64,000 bases of DNA from JAAEPI01 sp964352625 (lineage in GTDB: Bacteria > Bacteroidota > Bacteroidia > Cytophagales > Cyclobacteriaceae): the NCBI GenBank assembly GCA_964352625.1, contig CAYGSD010000008.1, forward strand, positions 1-64,000. Direction: 5' to 3'. Position 1 is the first letter of the stretch. Every line of letters begins with the position of its first letter. Below, in pieces: positions 34,223-42,655 of the stretch. Below the pieces are notes generated by a model. The model was not told the DNA's origin. It made no database searches and saw nothing but the letters and a program-made list of their open reading frames with translations. The position numbers and the translations under genes were made by a program.

Positions 34223-36886
34223 TCAACCATATGCTAAATTCGGCGCGAGCCATTTTTCTATTTCTTTAATGCTCATTCCTTTTCTTCGAGCGTAATCTTC
34301 CACCTGATCTTTGCCAACCTTTCCTAGTCCGAAATATTTGGATGCCGGGTGCGAAAAGTAAAAGCCCGAAACGGAGGATGCCGGATACATGGCGAAAGAC
34401 TCGGTGAGTACTATCCCCGCATTTTCTTCCGCCCGAAGCAAATCAAAAAGCAGTCTTTTTTCTGTGTGGTCGGGGCAGGCAGGATAACCGGGTGCCGGTC
34501 TGATGCCTTGGTATTTCTCCTTGATCAATTCATCATTGGCCAATACTTCTTCAGGTGCATATCCCCACAGTTCCCTTCTCACTTTTTGATGCATCAATTC
34601 GGCAAAAGCTTCGGCGAGTCTGTCTGCGAGAGATTTGATCATGATTTCTTTGTAGTCGTCGTGCTCCGCTTGGTATCGCTCAATCAATTTTTCAATTCCC
34701 AGCCCGGCGGTCACGGCGAACCCCCCCATGTAGTCTTGGTCTTCGGCAACAAAATCAGCCAGAGAAAGGTTAGGAATGCCAGCGGCCTTCTTGCCTTGCT
34801 GGCGTAAGAAATGAAAAGTCGTTTCTGTTCCCTCTTTGTCTAAAGTAACGTCATCACCATTTCTTTGAGCTTTGAATAACCCAACAACACCAGAGGCTCG
34901 AAGAGATTTGTTCTCAATGATTTCATCCAGCATGGATTGGGCATCATCGAACAATTTCTTTGCCTCCACTCCAACTGTCTGATTCTCAAAAATGGCCGGA
35001 TATTTCCCTTTAAGCATCCATGTAGAGAAGAAAGGAGTCCAATCTATGTATTCCCTAATCTCTGCTAGATCATAGTTATCAAAAACTGAGATTCCCAGCT
35101 TTTTCGGCACTGTAGGTTTGAAGCCTGACCAGTCAATCGCTGCTCCATTTCGTTTCGCCTGTGCAAAAGGAATGTAATTTTTCTCCTCAGATCGAGACGC
35201 ATGTCCTTCAGCCAATTCTTTGTATTCCGCCTTTATTCCCGCCGAGTACTCAGGCGCTCTTTCGCTCAAAAGATTGGTAGAAACCCCAACGCTTCTAGAA
35301 GCATCCAACACATGCACTACGGTGTGGTCGTACTTCGGGGCAATTTTTACGGCCGTATGGATTCTGGAAGTCGTCGCACCGCCAATCAGAAGCGGAGTGG
35401 TCATTTTCCTTCTGGTCATCTCCTCGGCCACATAAACCATTTCATCAAGCGATGGTGTGATAAGGCCGCTCAAGCCAATGATGTCCGCTCCGATTTCCTG
35501 TGCTCGATCCAAGATTTTCTCAGCCGGCACCATCACGCCCATATCCTCGATATCGAAGTTGTTGCAGGACATGACTATGCCTACGATGTTCTTCCCTATA
35601 TCATGCACATCTCCTTTCACGGTGGCCAGTAGTATCTTTCCTTTTGTATTTCCAGACGATTTTTCCTTCTCCAAATAAGGGGTGAGATACGCGACTGATT
35701 TTTTCATCACCCGTGCGCTCTTTACTACCTGAGGCAGGAACATTTTTCCACTACCGAATAGATCTCCCACGATGTTCATCCCGTCCATCAATGGCCCCTC
35801 GATGACTTTTAGCGGGCTGTCATATTTTTCCCGTGCTTCTTCAGTATCGACTTCAATAAAATCCACGATACCTTTTACCAAAGCGTGAGAAAGCCTTGCT
35901 TCCACCGTAGCTTCTCTCCATGCCAAATCCTCAATCTTCGTTTTTCCTTTGCCCTTTACATTTTCGGCAAATTGCAGGAGTCTTTCGGTCGCATCGTCTC
36001 TTCTGTTTAGCAACACATCCTCAACGTGCTCCAATAATTCCTTCGGAATCTCATCGTACACTTCAATCATGCCGGCATTGACAATGCCCATGTCCATGCC
36101 TGCTTTGATGCCGTGGTATAAAAATGCCGAATGCATAGCCTCTCTAACCACGTTATTTCCCCTGAATGAAAAAGAAACATTGCTGACTCCACCGCTCACT
36201 TTAGCTCCGGGAAGGTTTTCCTTTATCCATGTAGTGGCTTGAAAGAAATCAAGAGCATTATTGTTGTGCTCATCGATCCCTGTGGCCACTGGGAAAATAT
36301 TTGGATCGAAAATGATGTCTTGTGGCGGGAAATTCACCTTATCGACCAGCACAAGATAGCTACGCTCACAAATTTCAATTCTACGTTCAAATGAATCCGC
36401 CTGGCCATCTTCATCAAATGCCATGACCACAACCGCAGCTCCGTATCGCTTGATTTTTTTTGCATACTCAATGAACTGCTCTTCGCCTTCTTTGAGCGAA
36501 ATGGAATTCACCACGCCCTTTCCCTGAATACATTTTAAGCCCGCCTCTATAATTTCCCACTTGGAGGAATCAATCATGATTGGGATTCTGGCGATCTCTG
36601 GCTCGGATGCAATCAGATGAAGAAATCTCACCATAGCGGCTTTACCATCCAGCATCCCTTCGTCCATATTGACATCCAGGATTTGAGCGCCACCACGAAC
36701 TTGATCAAGAGCCACATCCAAGGCTTCATCGTACTTTTCGTCAAGGATTAGCTTAGCAAATCGCTTCGAACCGGTGACATTTGTTCGTTCGCCAATGTTG
36801 GTGAAATTAGATTCAGAAGTGATAACCAGTGGCTCAAGGCCGGATAGCACAAGTTTGTTAGTCGATAGTCTGGAGTCGATGGACAT
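34223..36886 (-). CDS. metH: Cobalamin-dependent methionine synthase, C-terminal modules (pterin, B12, activation)
   Basis: 887 aa. Modules in order: pterin-binding TIM barrel (about 20-290, ERTNVTGSKRF, DVNMDEGMLDG), B12 cap helices (about 320-415), B12-binding Rossmann domain (about 415-555) with GDVHDIGKNI near residue 425, which supplies the lower-axial His, and SGLITPSLDEM, then the SAM-dependent reactivation domain (about 570-887, RPAPGYPACPDHTEK near 795). It lacks the homocysteine/zinc module, which is encoded separately two genes upstream (37244-38260). Its ATG overlaps the stop of the four-helix-bundle gene (TAATG at 36884-36888). Confidence 0.97.
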   Translation of the reverse strand: MSIDSRLSTNKLVLSGLEPLVITSESNFTNIGERTNVTGSKRFAKLILDEKYDEALDVALDQVRGGAQILDVNMDEGMLDGKAAMVRFLHLIASEPEIARIPIMIDSSKWEIIEAGLKCIQGKGVVNSISLKEGEEQFIEYAKKIKRYGAAVVVMAFDEDGQADSFERRIEICERSYLVLVDKVNFPPQDIIFDPNIFPVATGIDEHNNNALDFFQATTWIKENLPGAKVSGGVSNVSFSFRGNNVVREAMHSAFLYHGIKAGMDMGIVNAGMIEVYDEIPKELLEHVEDVLLNRRDDATERLLQFAENVKGKGKTKIEDLAWREATVEARLSHALVKGIVDFIEVDTEEAREKYDSPLKVIEGPLMDGMNIVGDLFGSGKMFLPQVVKSARVMKKSVAYLTPYLEKEKSSGNTKGKILLATVKGDVHDIGKNIVGIVMSCNNFDIEDMGVMVPAEKILDRAQEIGADIIGLSGLITPSLDEMVYVAEEMTRRKMTTPLLIGGATTSRIHTAVKIAPKYDHTVVHVLDASRSVGVSTNLLSERAPEYSAGIKAEYKELAEGHASRSEEKNYIPFAQAKRNGAAIDWSGFKPTVPKKLGISVFDNYDLAEIREYIDWTPFFSTWMLKGKYPAIFENQTVGVEAKKLFDDAQSMLDEIIENKSLRASGVVGLFKAQRNGDDVTLDKEGTETTFHFLRQQGKKAAGIPNLSLADFVAEDQDYMGGFAVTAGLGIEKLIERYQAEHDDYKEIMIKSLADRLAEAFAELMHQKVRRELWGYAPEEVLANDELIKEKYQGIRPAPGYPACPDHTEKRLLFDLLRAEENAGIVLTESFAMYPASSVSGFYFSHPASKYFGLGKVGKDQVEDYARRKGMSIKEIEKWLAPNLAYG

Positions 36887-37239
36887 TATTTCAAACTATT
36901 TTTAAGTCCTTGTATCATTTTAATGATTTCCTCGAGCTCGTCGTAGAATCGCGTGAAGTCTTGCTTATTTATGATACCTCTCTTCTTGCCTAGGTGTAAA
37001 CATGAAACTACTTCGATAGCTGATCTCTGTGCGATCCCTAAAAATCTTGAGAATTCTTTATTTGATTGGCCAGTAGAACCTTCTGCAATGTTCAGATTTA
37101 TTGAATCAGCAACTCGCTTAATCTGTGAGGCTAGTGCAAATTTTTCCTCTGCCGGAAATTTTCGAATTAACAAATCAATTTCTCCTGTCAATTCCAAAGA
37201 CCTTTGCCAGACAACCAATTTTTCAAATTTGAATCCCAT
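36886..37239 (-). CDS. Four-helix-bundle protein (23S rRNA intervening-sequence protein family)
   Basis: 117 aa beginning MGFKFEKLVVWQRSLELT. The KLxVWQ start, FALASQIKRVADSINLNIAEGS and NKEFSRFLGIAQRSAIEV segments are hallmarks of the S23/IVP family (four helix bundle). Members occur within rRNA intervening sequences and at many other chromosomal sites; the function is unknown, though a nucleic-acid-binding pentamer has been proposed. Here it lies between the two halves of metH, 4 nt after the first and overlapping the second by one base. A frame extending to 37341 overlaps metH and is rejected. Confidence 0.93.
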   Translation of the reverse strand: MGFKFEKLVVWQRSLELTGEIDLLIRKFPAEEKFALASQIKRVADSINLNIAEGSTGQSNKEFSRFLGIAQRSAIEVVSCLHLGKKRGIINKQDFTRFYDELEEIIKMIQGLKNSLK

Positions 37240-37243
37240 AAAT

Positions 37244-38260
37244 CTATAGTCTATTGACTGTTGTCTGGTGACTGATTTGGCGCGGGGAATAAGCGGAGGC
37301 CAACTCCGCAATCGCTGAAATATGCTCTGGAGTCGTTCCACAACAGCCGCCGATAATGTTTACCAAGCCATCTTCCAAATATTCATTAATCTGTTCTGCC
37401 ATTTGCTCGGCGGTTTCGTCGTACTGCCCAAATTCATTTGGTAAACCTGCATTAGGATGCGCACTGACCAGAAAACTCGACTTATCCGAGAGTACCTTCA
37501 AGTAAGGACGCAATTGACTAGCACCCAATGCGCAGTTGAATCCAATACTCAATAAGTCCATGTGCTGAATGGAGATCAAAAAGGCCTCAGCAGTTTGCCC
37601 TGAAAGCGTCCGTCCCGAAGCGTCTGTAATTGTGCCGGAAACCATGACCGGAATGTCCAGTCCTCTCTCTTCCTTAACTTCATCTATGGCAAAAAGTGCT
37701 GCTTTGGCATTCAGTGTGTCAAACACTGTCTCCACTAACAATAGATCAACACCTCCATCAATAAGTGCCTCGGCTTGCTGTCTGTAAGCAATCCTCAAAT
37801 CATCAAAACTGACAGCTCTAAAACCCGGGTCATTTACATCTGGGGAAATGGAAGCTGTTCGGTTGGTAGGCCCCATCGAGCCAGCCACGAAGCGCGGCTT
37901 TTGAGGTTCCATTTGCGTGAATTGATCAGCCACCTCCTTGGCTAATTTGGCAGATTCGAAATTGATTTGATAGACGAAATCCTCCAACCCATAGTCAGCT
38001 TGTGCGATCGTCGTTCCGGAAAACGTATTGGTCTCTGCTATGTCAGCCCCCGCTTCAAAATACTCCGCATGGATTGTCTTTAGAATGTCCGGACGAGTCA
38101 ATGCAAGCAGGTCATTATTACCCTTAAGCGATTTGGGTTGATCCTTCAGGTCATCATTTCTGAAATCATCCTCACCCAACTTATATCGCTGAATCATGGT
38201 ACCCATGGCTCCATCGAGTACAAGAATCCGCTCACGAAGTATGTCTTTGATGTTTTTCAT
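37244..38260 (-). CDS. metH: Homocysteine S-methyltransferase module of methionine synthase (MetH N-terminal part)
   Basis: 338 aa. The Pfam S-methyl_trans barrel (about 5-320) shows VLDGAMGTMIQ, ADIAETNTFSGT, and the zinc-binding cysteines in IGFNCALGA (near 242) and IIGGCCGTTPEH (near 304). The protein stops after this module with a short odd tail (YSPRQISHQTTVNRL). Together with the 887-aa protein two genes downstream it makes up a complete MetH. It is first in the operon and is preceded by a SAM-I type riboswitch. Confidence 0.96.
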   Translation of the reverse strand: MKNIKDILRERILVLDGAMGTMIQRYKLGEDDFRNDDLKDQPKSLKGNNDLLALTRPDILKTIHAEYFEAGADIAETNTFSGTTIAQADYGLEDFVYQINFESAKLAKEVADQFTQMEPQKPRFVAGSMGPTNRTASISPDVNDPGFRAVSFDDLRIAYRQQAEALIDGGVDLLLVETVFDTLNAKAALFAIDEVKEERGLDIPVMVSGTITDASGRTLSGQTAEAFLISIQHMDLLSIGFNCALGASQLRPYLKVLSDKSSFLVSAHPNAGLPNEFGQYDETAEQMAEQINEYLEDGLVNIIGGCCGTTPEHISAIAELASAYSPRQISHQTTVNRL

Positions 38261-38288
38261 CTCTGGTTTTTACTATTGCTTACCAGAG
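38261..38288 (-). promoter_or_regulatory. Hairpin immediately before the metH start codon
   Basis: On the minus strand CTCTGGT (38288... ) at 38282-38288 pairs with ACCAGAG at 38261-38267, a 7-bp stem with a 14-nt loop. The stem ends exactly at the ATG (38260-38258). It is placed to act as the expression platform of the riboswitch, masking the start region, but a U-tract terminator is not seen. Confidence 0.45.
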
Positions 38289-38299
38289 AAAGAGAGATT

Positions 38300-38418
38300 A
38301 GCTCATCTGGTGGGAGGTAGCACCGAAACCGGGGAGGTTGCCGAGCTTTGCTCGGAAATCCAACCAGAAGGTTGCTAAGACGTCAGCGGGCCCAATCCCT
38401 CGGTCTTTCTTGATAAGC
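38300..38418 (-). promoter_or_regulatory. SAM-I (S-box) type riboswitch controlling the metH operon
   Basis: The minus strand carries the hallmark sequence of the S-box: CTTATCAAGAAAG at the 5' end, GAGGGATTGGGCCC, TTAGCAACC, CGGTGCTAC and the closing AGATGAG that pairs with CTTATC to form P1. The third stem is long, with an inner helix CCGAGC/GCTCGG. The P4 stem that normally follows GGTGCTA appears very short or absent (about 12 nt to AGATGAG). It binds S-adenosylmethionine and should reduce expression of metH-metF when SAM is plentiful. Confidence 0.9.
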
Positions 38419-38537
38419 AAGGCAAAAGTAGGTGCAAACCGTGAGAGTTGAAAGCGTTCACGATAATATGACCTAGGAGTGCCAATACTAGATTAATTAT
38501 CTTACAGAGATTCTTAAATCTTTTAAATCTGATTCTT

Positions 38538-38957
38538 ATGAAGAATATGTTAAAAATAGGTGCCGCCATTTTCTTGTTGGGTTTTCTCATTTCCTGCAAC
38601 GAGGAAGAACCAGAGGATGATACTACTCCTCCAACCGTAACAGACGTATCACCTGCCAATGGCGCAACTGACGTGGATGTTTCAACCACCATAGTGGTTA
38701 CATTTTCTGAGTTTATCGATGAAACCTCTGTAACAGCCAATGGAATTCTGGTTGGGATTTCTGGAACAACAGCTTTGTCTGGAACATTTGCCTTTTCAGG
38801 TGGCTCAAGATCGGTGGTCACTTTCACTCCTTCGGAGGATTTAGCATTCGATACAGAATATCTCATCGAGATTAGGTCTAGTGTAACGGACACTTCGGGA
38901 AATGAACTAGGCGGCTTAGTTCAAAGAACTTTTACCACTGCGGCTGAGACCCAATAG
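38538..38957 (+). CDS. Lipoprotein with a single bacterial Ig-like (Big_5) domain
   Basis: 139 aa. Lipobox LISCN at about residues 17-21, an acidic linker (EEEPEDDTTPP), then one Ig-like domain with the usual PANGATDVDVSTTIVVTFSE start and a TDTSGNEL then FTTAAE end. Big_5 domains are commonly tandem; here there is only one, so it is a minimal version. Exported to the periplasm or cell surface; function unknown. A hairpin terminator follows at 38971. Confidence 0.9.
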   Translation: MKNMLKIGAAIFLLGFLISCNEEEPEDDTTPPTVTDVSPANGATDVDVSTTIVVTFSEFIDETSVTANGILVGISGTTALSGTFAFSGGSRSVVTFTPSEDLAFDTEYLIEIRSSVTDTSGNELGGLVQRTFTTAAETQ

Positions 38958-38970
38958 GTCGAAAAGAATA

Positions 38971-39007
38971 TTTGAACCCAATGAAACCGCTCATTGGGTT
39001 CAAATTT
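38971..39007 (+). terminator. Hairpin terminator after the Ig-like lipoprotein gene
   Basis: A perfect 14-bp stem TTTGAACCCAATGA (38971-38984) / TCATTGGGTTCAAA (38991-39004) with a 6-nt loop, followed by a short T run (39005-39007). It starts 14 bp after the lipoprotein stop. Confidence 0.75.
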
Positions 39008-39078
39008 AAAGTTGGCTCAATTCAACATTCAGAGCAATAATAGGTCTACCTTCGCGGCTCATATAAAAAGCATATCTT

Positions 39079-40773
39079 TTGAGTAATTTTTCTACGCTGG
39101 GTCTTTCATCTTCTACCTTGGAGATCATCCAGCAAATGGGTTTTGAACAACCCACCGCCGTTCAGGCACAATCCATTCCCCTACTTTTAGAACATAATCC
39201 AACGGACTTCATTGGTCTGGCGCAAACAGGAACAGGAAAAACGGCCGCATTCGGTCTCCCATTAGTTGACTTGATCGATGATCAAGATCCCACTACTCAA
39301 GCGCTCATAATGGCGCCAACTAGAGAGCTCGGGCAGCAAACTGCCAAACAGCTTATGGATTTCTCGAAGAATCGACCTAACCTTCATTGTGAAGTGGTGT
39401 ATGGTGGTTCGGACATTGTTAGACAAATCAAATCCCTAAAGCGTCCAACCCAGATCGTAATTGCGACTCCCGGACGATTGCTTGATTTGATCAATAGAAA
39501 AGCGATCAAGCTTGACAATGTGAAGTATGTGGTACTTGATGAAGCAGACGAAATGCTGAACATGGGTTTCAAGGAGGCTATCGACGAAATTCTATCCTAC
39601 ACTCCAGAGCATCGAGTGACTTGGTTGTTTTCCGCCACCATGCCTGGTGAGATACGGAAGATTGTAAAGAAATACATGCAGGCGCCAAAAGAGGTGACAA
39701 TTAATGCGGAACAAAAGAGTAACGAAGACATCACGCACCAGTACGTGATTACCAAAGCTTCTAACAAGGTGCCCGCTCTCAGACGCTTTCTTGACCTTCA
39801 ACCTGATTTGAGAGGCATTCTTTTTTGCAGAACGAAAAGAGAGACGCAAGAAATTGCCGACCTTTTGAATCGTGAAGGGTATGGTGCTGAGGCATTGCAC
39901 GGAGATTTATCACAATCTCAGCGTGATGCTGCTATGCGGAAATTCAAGACAAAAGGACTTCAACTTTTGGTAGCTACAGATGTGGCTGCTCGTGGTATTG
40001 ACGTGAATGATTTGACTCATGTGATTCACCATTCACTGCCTGATCAATTGGAAAGTTATACTCACCGCAGCGGACGTACAGGACGAGCTGGAAAGAAAGG
40101 TATTTCTCTGGCTTTTATAAATCCACGAGAAGGCAGGTTGATTAACCAATTGGAAAGACAAATCAACGTGAAGTTCGAGCACATTGAAGTGCCAAGTTTG
40201 GAAAACTTGAAGGCGAACACCATCAATCATTGGGCTAGCTTAATTATCAACACGAAAGTGGATAAGCAAGCCGATGACATCCTGGCCGAACTTCATGACC
40301 AATTTGCGCATTTGTCAAAAGAAGACATTCTCAGAAGACTGATCACTACGCAGCTTGATCACTTGATGCCAAAAGGTGGCGAGGATGCCAACTTGAATGA
40401 AGCGACGGGTGGCTCACCAAAATCGAGAGATTCAGGCGGACAGTTCAATAGGTATTTCATAAATGTTGGGTCTATGGATGGAATGACCAAGGCAGACCTT
40501 ATTCACTTCATCGCTGACGGTTCAGGCATTGAACGCAAATTCTTCGGTGAGTTGACGCTTAAGAAAAACTGCGCCTATTTTGACGTAGATGCTAAATACG
40601 ACAAGGGGTTATCCGAAGCGTTTAAGACTGTGGACATGGATGGGCGACCGATTCGTGTGAATAGAGATGATGAAGCCAGACCACAAGGCAAGAAAAAGGA
40701 TAGAGAGCGCATCAAACCACACAGAAAGACCAGTAGACGAGAAACTCGTTTTTCCAAAGGAAGAAGGCGTTAA
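39079..40773 (+). CDS. DEAD-box RNA helicase with C-terminal DbpA-type RNA-binding domain
   Basis: 564 aa from a TTG at 39079 (no ATG nearby). All core motifs are present: Q motif (GFEQPTAVQ), AQTGTGKT, PTRELGQQ, TPGRLLD, DEADEMLNMGF, SAT, and HRSGRTGRAGKKG. The C-terminal part (about 445-535) is a DbpA/CsdA-like RNA-recognition domain (FINVGSMDGMTKADLIHFI) followed by a basic tail (KKKDRERIKPHRKTSRRE). It remodels structured RNA, probably in ribosome assembly or cold adaptation. A TACCTTCG element lies at 39047-39054. Confidence 0.95.
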   Translation: MSNFSTLGLSSSTLEIIQQMGFEQPTAVQAQSIPLLLEHNPTDFIGLAQTGTGKTAAFGLPLVDLIDDQDPTTQALIMAPTRELGQQTAKQLMDFSKNRPNLHCEVVYGGSDIVRQIKSLKRPTQIVIATPGRLLDLINRKAIKLDNVKYVVLDEADEMLNMGFKEAIDEILSYTPEHRVTWLFSATMPGEIRKIVKKYMQAPKEVTINAEQKSNEDITHQYVITKASNKVPALRRFLDLQPDLRGILFCRTKRETQEIADLLNREGYGAEALHGDLSQSQRDAAMRKFKTKGLQLLVATDVAARGIDVNDLTHVIHHSLPDQLESYTHRSGRTGRAGKKGISLAFINPREGRLINQLERQINVKFEHIEVPSLENLKANTINHWASLIINTKVDKQADDILAELHDQFAHLSKEDILRRLITTQLDHLMPKGGEDANLNEATGGSPKSRDSGGQFNRYFINVGSMDGMTKADLIHFIADGSGIERKFFGELTLKKNCAYFDVDAKYDKGLSEAFKTVDMDGRPIRVNRDDEARPQGKKKDRERIKPHRKTSRRETRFSKGRRR

Positions 40774-40800
40774 TCATGTGGCAATTAAGTGATGCTGAAT

Positions 40801-41511
40801 TCATTTTCTCACATCAATGATCAGCTGCCATCGAAAAGCCCACATCCAAGTCAACTTAAAGTTTGAAACATCGACATTACCTAATATCTTAATCCAATCG
40901 GTCTTTCTGAATGAACGCAGGACGGAAATGCCTGCGTCGTTCTTCACCATTGAGGACTTGGAGAAAAGGCCTGTTAGCAGGTTGATCGATCTATAAGCAA
41001 GCCAGTGCCGATGGAGATCATTTACCACAATTCCGATCTTCGCTTGCTTCTGGAACTGAGTGAATAGCTGACTCAATTCTTGATCATCAAAGTGATGAAG
41101 AAAAAGAGTGGCGGTGAGAATATCACAATCCATTTTCTTGAACTCATCGGAGAAAATATTGTCCGCTCTGAAGCTAATTTCAGAGTAGCCCGAACAATTC
41201 TCCTCCGCATACTTTATCACATTTGGATTGGCATCTACTCCCTGAAGTTCCACTTTGATGTTGCTTTTCCTCGCCCAGTTCGCTATCAACTTCAGGATGT
41301 CTCCCCCTCCGCATCCGACATCAATAATCTTCCATGTTTTGTCCAGAGAAGGGTCAATTAACTTTTTGATACCATTTAGAGTAACATGATTTCCCCCAAG
41401 TAGCCTGTTGATCGTGTCCAACTCCCGAAGTGTCTGGTTCAGTATTTCACCTTCGTAGGAAAGGTCATCCATGATCTCATCTTCGGCAGACCGGTGATCA
41501 TATATACTCAT
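40801..41511 (-). CDS. Class I SAM-dependent methyltransferase linked to the type III PKS
   Basis: 236 aa. The SAM-binding motif WKIIDVGCGGGDILKLI (about 60-76) and QGVDANPNVIKYAEEN (motif II) are clear, followed by DILTATLFLHHFDD (post motif). The N-terminal region SYEGEILNQTLRELDTINRLLGG resembles the methyltransferases paired with type III polyketide synthases in Bacteroidota. Its ATG overlaps the PKS stop (ATGA at 41508-41511), so they are translated together. It probably methylates the PKS product on O or C; which is not known. Confidence 0.88.
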   Translation of the reverse strand: MSIYDHRSAEDEIMDDLSYEGEILNQTLRELDTINRLLGGNHVTLNGIKKLIDPSLDKTWKIIDVGCGGGDILKLIANWARKSNIKVELQGVDANPNVIKYAEENCSGYSEISFRADNIFSDEFKKMDCDILTATLFLHHFDDQELSQLFTQFQKQAKIGIVVNDLHRHWLAYRSINLLTGLFSKSSMVKNDAGISVLRSFRKTDWIKILGNVDVSNFKLTWMWAFRWQLIIDVRK

Positions 41512-42593
41512 GACACATGCACTTTTGCAACTAAGCTTTCCAGGGTAAGTCCCGGCCCAAACGCAAAACCCAGAAGAGACTTCCCTTCATCTTCCGAAGT
41601 GAGTTTGTCTAAAATTTCTTTGAAAACAAATAGAATGGTGGGGGAAGACATATTTCCGAAATTTCGCAAAACGTAGTGGGCTGCTGCATTCGAGGATTTA
41701 GGAATAGCGAGTTGCTCCTCCACCACACTCAAGATTCGCTTACCTCCCGGGTGAATCGCGAAAAAATTAAATTCCTTTATGCCTGTATCTAATTTCAGCT
41801 GATCAACCATCGGCCGAATGCTAGATTCAATTGCATCGGGCACGTAGGCTGAGAGTTTCATCTCAAAACCAAAATCTCCGATCTTCCACGCCATTTCATC
41901 TTTGGCGTTGGGTAGTAAATCACATTTGAATTTTTCTAAACTCAGGCTCGTGCCGGAAGGCTCACTCTGGACTAGAACAGCAGCTGCTCCATCACCAAAA
42001 AGTGCATTGGCTAATAGGTTGTCGTCTATTTTATTCTTTTGAAAATGAAGTGTGCACAGCTCCACGCATACGATCAACACATTTGCGTCTTGTGACTTAC
42101 AGATATGATTAGCCACTTTGATTGCATTGAAGGCCGCATAGCAGCCCATGAAATTGATGGCGGTGCGCTCCACATTTCTATTCAGTCCTAGGCACTCAAC
42201 CAACTCTATATCAAGGCCTGGCGCGTACATGCCGGTGCAGCTCACCGTTATTAAGTGAGTGATTTTTTTTCTTTCAATTTTTTCATTCAAGCAATTTTTT
42301 ACCGCTTGCTCTGACAAACCCAAGGCATGTTTTCGATACCAATCTCCCCTTTTGTGAGTGGATGGAAATGGTTCCAATTTTTCATTTTCCGGGAAAAAAT
42401 CAAATCCTCTCGTTTTGGAATAATCTGGAATGGTGGTGTAGCGCTGCTCTATTCCCGTAGCTCGATACAATACTTTTAAGTCATGCGCTTCCTGCTCATT
42501 CAGTCCATGCGCCTGTATCATGAAGTCAACGACTTCAGATTGTTTGATGGAATGTTTGGGATTGGCCGTGCCAATGGAAGAAATGAAAGACAT
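41508..42593 (-). CDS. Type III polyketide synthase (chalcone/stilbene synthase superfamily)
   Basis: 361 aa from ATG 42593. The catalytic triad is visible: Cys151 in NFMGCYAAFNA, His281 in FFAIHPGGKR and Asn314 in NFGNMSSPT; the C-terminal FGPGLTLESL loop is also typical. It extends an acyl starter with malonyl-CoA and cyclises to a resorcinol, pyrone or phloroglucinol-like product. A longer frame to 42614 begins with a TTG inside a likely promoter element (TATTATTG) and is rejected. Divergent from a UbiA prenyltransferase gene. Confidence 0.95.
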   Translation of the reverse strand: MSFISSIGTANPKHSIKQSEVVDFMIQAHGLNEQEAHDLKVLYRATGIEQRYTTIPDYSKTRGFDFFPENEKLEPFPSTHKRGDWYRKHALGLSEQAVKNCLNEKIERKKITHLITVSCTGMYAPGLDIELVECLGLNRNVERTAINFMGCYAAFNAIKVANHICKSQDANVLIVCVELCTLHFQKNKIDDNLLANALFGDGAAAVLVQSEPSGTSLSLEKFKCDLLPNAKDEMAWKIGDFGFEMKLSAYVPDAIESSIRPMVDQLKLDTGIKEFNFFAIHPGGKRILSVVEEQLAIPKSSNAAAHYVLRNFGNMSSPTILFVFKEILDKLTSEDEGKSLLGFAFGPGLTLESLVAKVHVS

Positions 42594-42655
42594 AGTTTGC
42601 GCTCGGATACCCAATAATAGGTAATGTTCCTATCTTAACAGCAAACCTTCCGTAC

